Below, piece by piece: positions 50,688-58,896 of a DNA stretch of 64,000 nucleotides; within the stretch, counting starts at the first letter, position 1, and the number at the start of each line of letters is the position of its first letter. The notes below the pieces were generated by a model. The model saw only the letters and a program-made list of their open reading frames with translations. It was not told the origin of the DNA and did not search any database. Position numbers and translations under genes: made by a program. This DNA is from Algirhabdus cladophorae. Lineage in GTDB: Bacteria; Pseudomonadota; Alphaproteobacteria; Rhodobacterales; Rhodobacteraceae. The stretch covers positions 1,426,001-1,490,000 of the forward strand of contig NZ_CP173029.1 of NCBI RefSeq assembly GCF_044772865.1. Reading direction: 5' to 3'.

Positions 50688-52484
50688 ATGGCTGCCACAC
50701 CGCCTTCGAACCCTGTCTCGCGACATCCGATGTCCAGTAAAACCCCTTGGCAACTGCGATTGGGACTGGCGCTGTTCTTGATGATTGCTGTGGGTGTTGT
50801 CACCTATACCAACAAGTTTTTGGGCGAACGGTTCACAGAAAACACACGGACCCGAGCGGAACTGCGGCTTGCGCTGTATAGTGGCAATCTATTGTCGGAA
50901 CTGCAGCGCAATTCCATCGTGCCGCAACTTTTGGCGCGCGATCCTGCATTAATCGGGGCGCTCAATTCGTCGGACTATACGCAAACCACCCAGCGTTTGC
51001 TGTCGTTTGTGGATGAGATCGGCGCGGCCTCTCTTATTTTGTTGGACAAAGATGGGCGCGCCGTTGCGGTGACAGACCGAAATCTACTGGGCACCAACTA
51101 TCGCCAGAGCAGCTATTTCGTCGACGCACTGCGCTCCAACGAGACAGTCTTTACGGTACAGGCCCGCGAGGTCGGCGGCTATCAGTTCACCTATTCGCGG
51201 CGGATCGGGTCAGGTGGCGAGGTCTTAGGGGTCGTCGTAGTCGAGGTGAACTTGGCCAAGTTTGAGCGCAGTTGGGCTGGTATTTCTGACGCGGTTTTTG
51301 TGACCAATTCCGAAGGCACCATCATTTTGGCCACCGAAAACACGTGGCGCGGCTTGCCCGAAGAAGAGGCGCTCAGTGTGCGCTCGGCACCTTCTGCGAT
51401 CACGCGGGCCTTGCAGGCGACAGCCGATTGGACCGCCTTGCCAGCGGATGCCTATTTGCGCGGCGAGGCGGTGATGCGTGAAAGCAGCCGGTTGTTGTTC
51501 CAAGGCTGGCAAATCACCAGCTTTACAACCTATGCCTCGATCCGCGAGCGGGTCAACGGCGTGCTGGCGCTCGAGATTATGGGATTCGCGATTTTGCTGG
51601 CTTTGGGGTTTTATGTGCTGACCCGTCAGGCCACGCAGCGCGCCTTAGGGTTTGAGCGGGAATCGGCAGAGCTTCGCCTGTTGAACACGCGGCTGCAGCA
51701 GGAAATCGCCGAGCGCGAGAGGGTCGAAAAGAACCTCGATATGGCTGAACAGACCCTTGCCCAATCGTCCAAACTGGCAGCCCTCGGCGAGATGTCAGCG
51801 GCGGTTAGTCACGAGTTGAACCAACCGCTGGCAGCGATGAAAACCTATCTGGCAGGCGCGCGACTTTTGTTGCAACGCGCTCGCCCCGACGAGGCGCTCA
51901 GTTCGTTCCAGCGCATCGATGATCTGATCGAACGCATGGGGGCGATCACCCGCCAATTGAAATCCTATGCGCGCAAGGCTGGCGATAGCTTTGAGCCCAT
52001 AGATATAAGGGATGCGGTCACAGCGGGCCTTGCCATTATGGAACCGCAACTCAAGCAACGGCAGGTCAAGATCAATCGTGTTTTGCCGCGGGATCCTGTG
52101 ATCGTGCTGGCCGACCGCTTGCGCCTTGAACAAGTGATCATCAACCTGTTGCGCAATGCGTTGGATGCGACCCTTGGGGGCGATGATCCGAGCATCGATA
52201 TCCTGCTCAGCCAAGGCGACACAGCGGTACTTGCTGTGCGTGACAATGGGCAGGGGATCGAAGACCTGGATGCGCTCTTTGAGCCGTTTTATACAACCAA
52301 GCAACCCGGTGACGGGGTGGGCCTTGGCCTTGCCATTTCATCCGGCATCGTCAACGACTTGGGCGGGCGATTGACCGCACGCAATGCCGCCACGGGTGGG
52401 GCGGTGTTCGAAGTGCAATTGCCTTTGGCCCAAGACCAACAGGCGTCAGCGCGCCCGAACAATCCCGCAAACGCGGCCGAGTAG
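50688..52484 (+). CDS. dctB: DctB-like C4-dicarboxylate sensor kinase
   Basis: This 598-residue kinase has two transmembrane helices (near residues 25-40 and 290-310) around a periplasmic PDC-type sensor domain, a coiled coil (ELRLLNTRLQQEIAERERVE), HisKA with His375 in GEMSAAVSHELNQPLAAMK and a HATPase domain (NLLRNALDATLGG, GVGLGLAISSGIV). This layout and the HELNQPL box match DctB, which senses succinate, malate or fumarate. Translation may begin at 50688 or at ATG 50730. It is followed by dctD 13 bases later; no dct transport genes are present. Confidence 0.88.
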   Translation: MAATPPSNPVSRHPMSSKTPWQLRLGLALFLMIAVGVVTYTNKFLGERFTENTRTRAELRLALYSGNLLSELQRNSIVPQLLARDPALIGALNSSDYTQTTQRLLSFVDEIGAASLILLDKDGRAVAVTDRNLLGTNYRQSSYFVDALRSNETVFTVQAREVGGYQFTYSRRIGSGGEVLGVVVVEVNLAKFERSWAGISDAVFVTNSEGTIILATENTWRGLPEEEALSVRSAPSAITRALQATADWTALPADAYLRGEAVMRESSRLLFQGWQITSFTTYASIRERVNGVLALEIMGFAILLALGFYVLTRQATQRALGFERESAELRLLNTRLQQEIAERERVEKNLDMAEQTLAQSSKLAALGEMSAAVSHELNQPLAAMKTYLAGARLLLQRARPDEALSSFQRIDDLIERMGAITRQLKSYARKAGDSFEPIDIRDAVTAGLAIMEPQLKQRQVKINRVLPRDPVIVLADRLRLEQVIINLLRNALDATLGGDDPSIDILLSQGDTAVLAVRDNGQGIEDLDALFEPFYTTKQPGDGVGLGLAISSGIVNDLGGRLTARNAATGGAVFEVQLPLAQDQQASARPNNPANAAE

Positions 52485-52497
52485 GAAAGACAACATC

Positions 52498-53832
52498 ATG
52501 GTAAAACCGATGAAAATCGCGATTGTAGATGATGAAAAAGATATGCGGCAATCGATCAGCCAATGGCTGGCCTTGTCCGGGTATGAAACCGAAACCTTCA
52601 GCAGCGCCGAAGATGCACTCAAGGGCCTCGCCAATGATTACCCCGGTGTTGTGGTCAGCGATATCAAAATGCCGGGCATGGATGGCATGCAGTTTCTCAA
52701 GCGATTGATGAGTGTTGATTCCGCCTTGCCTGTAATCATGATCACGGGCCACGGCGATGTGCCTATGGCGGTCGAGGCGATGCGCGTGGGCGCTTATGAT
52801 TTTCTGGAAAAGCCGTTCAACCCGGACCGTATGACCCAGCTTGCCAAGAAGGCCACCCAGGCGCGGCGGCTGACGTTGGACAATCGGGCTTTGCGCCGGG
52901 AACTGTCCGATGGGGCCGCGATTATCAAAAAGCTGATCGGTGCCTCCCCGGTGATGGAACGGCTCAAGGAAGATGTGCTGGATTTGGGGCAGGCCGATGG
53001 GCATGTGCTGATTGAGGGCGAGACGGGCACGGGCAAGACCCTTGTGGCGCACGCGCTGCATGCCGTGGGCGCGCGCGCGTCCAAGCGTTTTGTACTGGTC
53101 AGTTGTGCGGCCTACGGCGAGGATGATTTGATGCGCCGCCTCTTTGGTCCGGCCCAAGACGACGGACCATTGCCCGCGATCGAAGAAGGCCGCGGTGGCA
53201 CGTTGGTTTTGGAAGATATCGAAAGCCTGCCGGAACCGGTTCAGGCGCGCTTGCTGCAGGTGCTCAATGAGCAAGGCACGCCAGCCGAGACCCGCATCAT
53301 TGCCATCTGTAACTTGCAAGAACAGGGGCGCACTTGCGAAGATGTGCTGCGGTCTGACCTGTTCTATCGTCTTGCTGCCTTGCGCATGACTGTGCCGCCC
53401 CTGCGCCAACGGGGCGAGGATATTCTGACCCTGTTTACCCGTTTGTCAGAACAGTTTGCCGATGAATATGGCTGTGATGCGCCCAAGGTCAGTGCACAGG
53501 AGGCCGCACAATTGCTGCAGGCCCCTTGGCCCGGAAACGTACGTCAGCTGATCAACATTGCGGAACGCGCTGTGCTGCAAAACCGGCGCGGTTCGGGCAG
53601 CATCACGTCGCTGTTGATGGCGGACGCGGAAGACGTGCAGCCTGTGATGACCACGGAAGGCAAACCGCTCAAGGAATATGTTGAAGCCTTTGAGCGGATG
53701 CTGATCGACAACACAATGCGCCGTCACAAGGGCAGCATCGTTGGGGTAATGGATGAGTTATGCCTGCCGCGCCGGACCTTGAACGAGAAGATGGCAAAAT
53801 ATAGTTTGCAGCGCTCTGACTACCTTGGGTAG
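52498..53832 (+). CDS. dctD: DctD-like response regulator lacking the GAFTGA motif
   Basis: This 444-residue protein has a receiver (Asp55 in VVVSDIKMPG), an AAA+ domain and a C-terminal Fis-type HTH (EYVEAFERMLIDNTMRRHKG, LPRRTLNEKMAKY). Walker A GETGTGKT is at residues 174-181. Where sigma-54 activators have GAFTGA (about residues 216-232) this one reads LFGPAQDDGPLPAIEEGRGG, so the sigma-54 contact loop is missing. Walker B reads LVLEDI, not the usual LFLDEI. The arginine-finger region RSDLFYRLA is conserved. It may therefore activate another sigma factor, as R. capsulatus NtrC does. The ATG at 52498 follows AGGAAAG. Confidence 0.9.
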   Translation: MVKPMKIAIVDDEKDMRQSISQWLALSGYETETFSSAEDALKGLANDYPGVVVSDIKMPGMDGMQFLKRLMSVDSALPVIMITGHGDVPMAVEAMRVGAYDFLEKPFNPDRMTQLAKKATQARRLTLDNRALRRELSDGAAIIKKLIGASPVMERLKEDVLDLGQADGHVLIEGETGTGKTLVAHALHAVGARASKRFVLVSCAAYGEDDLMRRLFGPAQDDGPLPAIEEGRGGTLVLEDIESLPEPVQARLLQVLNEQGTPAETRIIAICNLQEQGRTCEDVLRSDLFYRLAALRMTVPPLRQRGEDILTLFTRLSEQFADEYGCDAPKVSAQEAAQLLQAPWPGNVRQLINIAERAVLQNRRGSGSITSLLMADAEDVQPVMTTEGKPLKEYVEAFERMLIDNTMRRHKGSIVGVMDELCLPRRTLNEKMAKYSLQRSDYLG

Positions 53833-53843
53833 GTCCTAGGTCT

Positions 53844-54455
53844 TTGCGATTGCACACTCCCGATGCTGTTGTGGGTGCCATTCTGGCGATCCCGATACCT
53901 CAAAAGCGCCGTTTGGTGGCCATCGTGGGTGCGCCAGGCAGTGGTAAATCCACATTGGCCCAGACGCTATGCGAAAAGATACCGCGCAGTTGCGTGTTGC
54001 CTATGGACGGGTTTCACCGCGGCAATGATGATTTAAAGCACCATGGCCTGTTTGAACGCAAAGGCGCCCCAGAGACCTTTGATGTAGCCGGACTGACCCA
54101 TGTGTTAGAGGCGGCGCAGTTGCCTCAAGGTGCCGCCTTTCCGACCTTTGATCGGGCAGGGGATTGCACTGTTCCAGATGGGGGCGCGATCCATGCCCAT
54201 CACGAAACGGTTTTGGTTGAAGGCAACTATTTGCTTTATGATCAGCCACCGTGGAATGGTCTTGCGCGATTTTGGGACGCTTCGATTTTTCTGGATGTAT
54301 CGTTTGAGGTGCTCGAGGCTCGGTTGATCCAGCGGTGGCGCGATTATGGTTTTTCGCCGGAACAGGCTTTGCGCCGAGCGCACCAAAACGATCTGGTCAA
54401 CGCGCGCGCTGTGTTGGACCACAGTCGTTCAGCAAATTTCGATCTGACTGTGTGA
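53844..54455 (+). CDS. P-loop nucleoside/pantothenate-kinase-like protein
   Basis: This 203-residue protein has Walker A IVGAPGSGKSTLAQTL near residue 30, then VLPMDGFHRGNDDL, VLVEGNYLLYD and RLIQRWRDYGFSPEQA, all typical of the YggC/FrcK-like branch of the uridine/pantothenate kinase superfamily. A sugar or nucleoside substrate is likely but not determined. The start appears to be TTG at 53844, 12 bases after dctD; other near-start codons (TTG 53850, GTG 53871) are possible. Confidence 0.75.
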   Translation: MRLHTPDAVVGAILAIPIPQKRRLVAIVGAPGSGKSTLAQTLCEKIPRSCVLPMDGFHRGNDDLKHHGLFERKGAPETFDVAGLTHVLEAAQLPQGAAFPTFDRAGDCTVPDGGAIHAHHETVLVEGNYLLYDQPPWNGLARFWDASIFLDVSFEVLEARLIQRWRDYGFSPEQALRRAHQNDLVNARAVLDHSRSANFDLTV

Positions 54456-54489
54456 CCCGCCTAGACCAAGAAGGCCCAGATCAGTGACA

Positions 54490-54557
54490 TGTGGAAAGAA
54501 TTTGCAGTTTCGGCACACTGGATTGTGGATAAAAATCAATGCTCAACCTGTGGATGT
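54490..54557 (+). promoter_or_regulatory. DnaA-box-like cluster
   Basis: TGTGGATAA at 54524-54532 is a perfect DnaA box (reverse of TTATCCACA). TGTGGAAAG at 54490 and TGTGGATGT at 54549 match it at seven of nine positions and lie in the same direction. Gene context does not support a chromosome origin, so a role in promoter control is more likely than replication, if it is functional at all. Confidence 0.4.
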
Positions 54558-54590
54558 ATGCGATTTTAGGCCAACTCAACCGATTGCCCA

Positions 54591-54620
54591 TTGTAATCCT
54601 TATGTGACTGGCCTTACTAT
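54591..54620 (+). promoter_or_regulatory. Weak candidate promoter for rne
   Basis: TTGTAA at 54591-54596 and TACTAT at 54615-54620 are 18 bases apart and match the sigma-70 consensus at four of six positions each. If used, the rne leader would be about 315 bases long. Confidence 0.3.
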
Positions 54621-54761
54621 AAAAGGGCGGAGGCACAGGTCTTCGACGAAAAGTTTCGCTGTTTGGACGGATGACCAACCCAAGTTGGCCCACCAAACAG
54701 ACCGATTAGGGCCTCGGCCCAGAGTAACCGCCTCAATCGCTATAAGTTGGGGTATAAAACG

Positions 54762-54847
54762 GACAGCCCAAGGCTGTCGGAGAAGAAACGCGATGAAACG
54801 CGCAGCTACGAACAGGCAAAGATTTGGGCTTTCACGCCCCGACAGCC
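54762..54847 (+). promoter_or_regulatory. Competing stems in the rne leader
   Basis: GACAGCC (54762-54768) pairs locally with GGCTGTC (54772-54778) around a three-base loop. The same 3' arm, extended as GGCTGTCGG (54772-54780), is also exactly complementary over nine bases to CCGACAGCC at 54839-54847. The two pairings exclude each other, as in regulatory leaders. RNase E commonly controls its own message through its 5' region; whether this structure does so is inference. Confidence 0.45.
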
Positions 54848-54944
54848 ACTGCGCGTCAACCGCCTTTATCAGACATCACAGCAAGACTGCGCCGCCGGGT
54901 TCACCCCGTGCAGGCTGGGTTGAGGCTGTGAGTGAACGGAAAAC

Positions 54945-57707
54945 ATGGCTAAGAAAATGCTTATCGATGCCACCCACGCCGAGGAAACGCGCGTTGTGGT
55001 GGTTGATGGAAACAAGGTTGAAGAATTCGACTTTGAATCAGAGAATAAACGCCAGCTAGCTGGCAACATATATTTGGCAAAAGTCACGCGGGTTGAACCC
55101 TCGCTACAGGCCGCTTTTGTAGACTACGGCGGCAATCGCCACGGCTTTTTGGCCTTTTCGGAAATTCATCCCGACTACTATCAAATCCCGGTTGCTGACC
55201 GTGAGGCCTTGATGGCCGAAGAACGCGCCTATGCCGAAGCGCAGCGCGCAGAGGAAGACAAGCCCAAGCCGAAACGCACCCGTCGCTCGTCAAGCAAGGC
55301 AGCCGCCACAGTCAAAGATGCGGAAGTCAACAAAGAGGTTGATCCAGATGCGCCTTCGGGCATGGAAACCATCGATCTAGACGAGGCAGAGGGTGTTGAA
55401 GGCAGCTCGCCTATGGAATTGGTCGGTGAGACACCGGTCGAGACCCCCAGCGCTGACGAAGATGTTTCGGAGGATGTCGCAGACGACACTGCAGAATTGG
55501 ATGCAGACGAAGACGATGCACCAATTGATGACGGGATTGAATCTGTAGCAGAAGAAGACGACAGCGAAGATGTGCGCCCCGTGCGCAAACCACGCCCACG
55601 TCGCTACAAGATCCAAGAAGTGGTCAAAGTCCGTCAGATCCTTTTGGTCCAAGTTGTCAAAGAAGAACGCGGCAACAAAGGCGCTGCTCTGACGACTTAC
55701 CTGTCACTGGCAGGTCGCTATTGCGTTTTGATGCCAAATACGGCCCGTGGTGGTGGCATCAGTCGCAAGATCACAAATGCTGCAGACCGTAAGAAACTCA
55801 AAGAGATAGCGAACGAAATTGATGTGCCAGATGGTGCAGGTCTGATCGTTCGGACGGCCGGTGCGAAACGTACCAAGACCGAGATTAAACGCGATTACGA
55901 ATACCTGTTGCGCCTTTGGGAGCAGATCCGCGAGTTGACCCTGAAATCAGTGGCACCTGCCAAGATCTATGAGGAAGGCGATCTGATCAAACGCTCGATC
56001 CGCGATCTTTACAACCGCGAGATTGACGAGATTTTGGTCGAAGGCGAAGACGGGTACCGTATTGCCAAAGACTTTATGAAAATGATCATGCCGTCTCATG
56101 CGCGCAATGTGAAACGCTATGTGGATCAATTGCCGCTGTTCGCGCGCTATCAGGTCGAAAGCTATCTGTCGGGCATGTTCAATCCAACGGTTCAGTTGAA
56201 GTCCGGTGGCTACATTGTCATCGACACCACCGAAGCCTTGGTTGCAGTCGATGTGAACTCGGGCCGTGCGACCAAAGAGGGCAGCATCGAAGAGACTGCG
56301 CTCAAGACCAACCTTGAAGCTGCCGAAGAAGTGGCGCGTCAGTTGCGGTTGCGCGATCTGGCAGGTTTGATCGTGATCGATTTTATCGATATGGACGAAC
56401 GCCGCAACAACTCCTCCGTTGAAAAGCGGATGAAGGACAAGCTCAAGACAGATCGTGCGCGCATCCAAGTGGGTCGGATCAGTGGCTTTGGCCTGATGGA
56501 AATGTCGCGCCAGCGTTTGCGCCCCGGTATGATCGAAGCCACAACGCAGCCTTGCCCTCATTGCCACGGGACCGGTCTGTTGCGGTCTGACGATAACCTT
56601 GCGCTGTCGATCATTCGCCAGTTGGAAGAAGAAGGCGTGCGCGGCCGCTCGAAAGAGGTTCTGGTCAAGGCACCCGTTGCCATTGCCAACTATCTGATCA
56701 ATGAAAAGCGCGATCATGTGTTGCAGATTGAAGCCCGTTACGGCCTGTCCGTACGGATTGAGGCCGATTTCAGCCTGATTAGCCCTGATTTCAGCATCGA
56801 AAAGTTCAAAACAGCGACCCGCGTGATTGCCAAGCCTGCAACGCCTGTCGTGTCCGTTGATCCAAACATGATGGACGACTATGTGGACGCGCCTGAGGAT
56901 GCAGAGGACAATCTGCCCGCTGCCGAGACCGCAGATGCAGCCCCGGTTGAGGGTGAAGAGGGCGCGCCACCCAAGAAAAAGCGCCGTCGGCGTCGGCGTC
57001 GCCGGTCTTCTGGCAGCTCTACCGCTTATGGGGCGCAAGAGGGTCAAGATGGCGCTGTATCGGCTGAGGCAGACACTGCAGGCGAGCAACCTGTGGCCGA
57101 GGCACCATCTGAAGCGGCTTCTGACGTTAAAGCCGAGGCCAAAACGGATGCTGAACCGGTTGCAGAGGCCGCGCAAGACGACCCGGCACCCGCGCCCAAG
57201 CCGAAATCCACGCGCAGCCGCAGCACGGCGAAATCGAAAGCCGCTGCAGCGGTCGAAGAGGCCCCTGAGGGGGGGACTGATGCGGCTGGTGCCGAAGCCC
57301 CTGAAGGGGATGCACAAGCAATAGACGCAGAAGCGAAACCTGCGACCAAAGCAAAGGCGTCACCTGCTAAGAAAACCACGGCGAAGGCCAGCACGGCAAA
57401 ACCGAAAACCACCAAGGCTGCGTCGACAAAGACAACAGCCAAGACCACCGAGCCAAAATCCGCGGCAACCAAGGCCGCGGCCAAGCCTAAGACGACCAAA
57501 GCCAAAACGACGGCAAAGGCCAAAGAAACGGTTGAGGCCCCAGTTGAAGCCCCAGTTGAGGCTGTTGCCGCAGCAGCTGTAGCCGAGGTCGCAGTAGCCC
57601 CAGCGCCCGAACCTACGCAGGCTCCGACGCCCGAGCCTGTGGCCGAGGTCAAAACCGATGAACCGTCCAAGCCGAAACGACGTGGTTGGTGGTCGTTGGG
57701 TAAATAA
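54945..57707 (+). CDS. rne: Ribonuclease E
   Basis: This 920-residue endoribonuclease organises mRNA decay and rRNA processing. Its S1 domain begins near residue 35 (GNIYLAKVTRVEPSLQAAFVDYGG) and is interrupted by an acidic, low-complexity insertion at about 105-215, as in other Alphaproteobacteria. Catalytic parts follow: AVDVNSGRAT near 435, DFIDMD near 480 and the zinc-link CPHCHGTG near 537. The C-terminal 270 residues are Ala/Lys/Glu-rich and disordered, with an arginine patch (KKKRRRRRRRR) for RNA binding, ending KRRGWWSLGK. A terminator follows. Confidence 0.96.
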   Translation: MAKKMLIDATHAEETRVVVVDGNKVEEFDFESENKRQLAGNIYLAKVTRVEPSLQAAFVDYGGNRHGFLAFSEIHPDYYQIPVADREALMAEERAYAEAQRAEEDKPKPKRTRRSSSKAAATVKDAEVNKEVDPDAPSGMETIDLDEAEGVEGSSPMELVGETPVETPSADEDVSEDVADDTAELDADEDDAPIDDGIESVAEEDDSEDVRPVRKPRPRRYKIQEVVKVRQILLVQVVKEERGNKGAALTTYLSLAGRYCVLMPNTARGGGISRKITNAADRKKLKEIANEIDVPDGAGLIVRTAGAKRTKTEIKRDYEYLLRLWEQIRELTLKSVAPAKIYEEGDLIKRSIRDLYNREIDEILVEGEDGYRIAKDFMKMIMPSHARNVKRYVDQLPLFARYQVESYLSGMFNPTVQLKSGGYIVIDTTEALVAVDVNSGRATKEGSIEETALKTNLEAAEEVARQLRLRDLAGLIVIDFIDMDERRNNSSVEKRMKDKLKTDRARIQVGRISGFGLMEMSRQRLRPGMIEATTQPCPHCHGTGLLRSDDNLALSIIRQLEEEGVRGRSKEVLVKAPVAIANYLINEKRDHVLQIEARYGLSVRIEADFSLISPDFSIEKFKTATRVIAKPATPVVSVDPNMMDDYVDAPEDAEDNLPAAETADAAPVEGEEGAPPKKKRRRRRRRRSSGSSTAYGAQEGQDGAVSAEADTAGEQPVAEAPSEAASDVKAEAKTDAEPVAEAAQDDPAPAPKPKSTRSRSTAKSKAAAAVEEAPEGGTDAAGAEAPEGDAQAIDAEAKPATKAKASPAKKTTAKASTAKPKTTKAASTKTTAKTTEPKSAATKAAAKPKTTKAKTTAKAKETVEAPVEAPVEAVAAAAVAEVAVAPAPEPTQAPTPEPVAEVKTDEPSKPKRRGWWSLGK

Positions 57708-57715
57708 ACCTGATC

Positions 57716-57747
57716 AAAAGGCATCGGATCGTTCCGGTGCCTTTTTT
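57716..57747 (+). terminator. Rho-independent terminator of rne
   Basis: AAAAGGCATCGG and CCGGTGCCTTTT form a 12-pair stem with one G-U pair around a six-base loop, followed by T. It lies nine bases after the rne stop and just before the convergent TusA-like gene stop. Confidence 0.88.
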
Positions 57748-57749
57748 CG

Positions 57750-57977
57750 TTAGGTTTTGCGGATCACAAAGGTCAGTACGCCAGCCTCGTCTGATTGACT
57801 GACCAGATCGTACCCAGATTCATTACAAAAATGTGGCACGTCAACGATGGCTGCAGGATCATCGGCCTGCATAAGCAGGGTTTGCCCCGTCTTAAGTGCC
57901 AGCAATCGTTTGCGCGCCTTTAGTACGGGCAAGGGGCACAAAAGCCCTGTGGCATCGAGTGTATCTGCGTGTGTCAT
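57750..57977 (-). CDS. TusA/SirA-family sulfurtransferase-like protein
   Basis: This 75-residue protein has the family motif GLLCPLPVLKARKRL with the sulfur-carrying Cys14, and the two-layer alpha/beta pattern of TusA. TusA proteins relay sulfur from a cysteine desulfurase to tRNA thiolation or molybdopterin synthesis. It is a single gene between the rne terminator and the ccdA upstream region. Confidence 0.88.
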   Translation of the reverse strand: MTHADTLDATGLLCPLPVLKARKRLLALKTGQTLLMQADDPAAIVDVPHFCNESGYDLVSQSDEAGVLTFVIRKT

Positions 57978-58080
57978 GGCGGTGAGGTAGGGCGGATGTT
58001 ACAATTTGTCCACAAACTTGTGACGGGTTGCGACATCATTCAGGCGTGACCTGCGCTGCGGGCTGGTCTAGGCAGGTGAT

Positions 58081-58833
58081 ATGTTTGAACTGTCGATCAT
58101 TGACGCGTCTCTCGCACCGGCCTTGTTCATTGCCCTTGTGGCAGGGATCTTGTCGTTTCTGTCGCCCTGCGTGCTGCCCATTGTGCCGCCGTATCTGGCC
58201 TATATGGGTGGTGTCAGCATGGGCGATATGTCCGAGACACGTGCGGCCCGCAAAAAGGCCCTTGGCACTGCGATGTTCTTTGTCCTTGGCCTTAGCACGG
58301 TATTCTTGCTGCTTGGCTTTACGGCCTCAATGTTGGGCGGTTTTTTCCTGCGCAATCAAGATTGGTTTGTGATCGCCTCAGGCGTAATTATCATGATCTT
58401 TGGGGCGCATTTTGTCGGTGTGTACCGCATCGGTTTTATGGACCGTGAAATGCGTTTGGATGCGGGGGATCAGGGCGGTAGCGCCTTCGGCGCCTATGTC
58501 CTTGGCCTTGCTTTCGCATTTGGCTGGACGCCGTGTATTGGTCCGCAACTGGGCGCGATCCTATCGCTGGCCGCGTCCGAGGCGGATGTGGCACGGGGCA
58601 CGACCCTTTTGGCCGTCTACGCGATTGGCCTAGGCATCCCGTTTCTGCTGGTCGCTGCGTTCTTTCCCAGCCTCACCGGCGTTATGGGCTGGATGAAGCG
58701 GCATATGGAACAGATCGAACGGATTATGGGCCTTTTGTTGTGGACCGTTGGCTTGATGATGCTGACAGGCAAGTTCACTGACTTTTCGCTGTGGCTGAAC
58801 GAACAATTCCCCGCCCTACAGGCCTTGGGCTAA
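58081..58833 (+). CDS. ccdA: Cytochrome c biogenesis protein CcdA
   Basis: This 250-residue membrane protein has six transmembrane helices and carries reducing power from thioredoxin across the membrane for haem attachment to c-type cytochromes. The reactive cysteines are in LSFLSPCVLPIVPPYLAYMG and FGWTPCIGPQLGAILSLA, the standard CcdA/DsbD-beta motifs. AGGTGAT lies directly before the ATG. A GC-rich stem without a T-run follows at 58835-58857. Confidence 0.93.
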   Translation: MFELSIIDASLAPALFIALVAGILSFLSPCVLPIVPPYLAYMGGVSMGDMSETRAARKKALGTAMFFVLGLSTVFLLLGFTASMLGGFFLRNQDWFVIASGVIIMIFGAHFVGVYRIGFMDREMRLDAGDQGGSAFGAYVLGLAFAFGWTPCIGPQLGAILSLAASEADVARGTTLLAVYAIGLGIPFLLVAAFFPSLTGVMGWMKRHMEQIERIMGLLLWTVGLMMLTGKFTDFSLWLNEQFPALQALG

Positions 58834-58834
58834 A

Positions 58835-58857
58835 CCCGAAATATTCCCAGTTTCGGG
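58835..58857 (+). terminator. Stem-loop after ccdA, possible terminator
   Basis: CCCGAAA and TTTCGGG form a perfect seven-pair stem around a nine-base loop two bases after the ccdA stop. There is no adjacent T-run, so intrinsic termination is uncertain. Confidence 0.35.
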
Positions 58858-58896
58858 GACTTAATTTCGCCTGAAACCTGCGCTAGCCTAGGCGCT

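Larger units (their letters stand above)
54456..54944 (+). other. 489-base leader/intergenic region before rne
   Basis: I see no credible protein gene here; a long plus-strand open frame across it continues out of frame into rne. It contains DnaA-box-like sites near 54490-54557, a weak promoter candidate near 54591-54620, and from 54762 on a series of stems: GACAGCC/GGCTGTC (54762-54778), CGCG/CGCG (54789-54802) and GGGC/GCCC (54826-54839). It probably includes a long rne 5' untranslated region. Confidence 0.65.

Noticed and set aside
52351..53409. 352-codon minus-strand frame opposite dctB/dctD
   Set aside because: Runs across the junction of two well-supported genes and has no homology.
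54456..54944. Chromosomal origin of replication suggested by DnaA boxes
   Set aside because: Only one perfect box, no AT-rich unwinding region, and none of the genes usually near alphaproteobacterial oriC (hemE, dnaA, parAB, gidA).
54484..55059. 191-codon plus-strand frame in the rne leader
   Set aside because: Low-complexity translation, overlaps rne out of frame by 115 bases, no motif.
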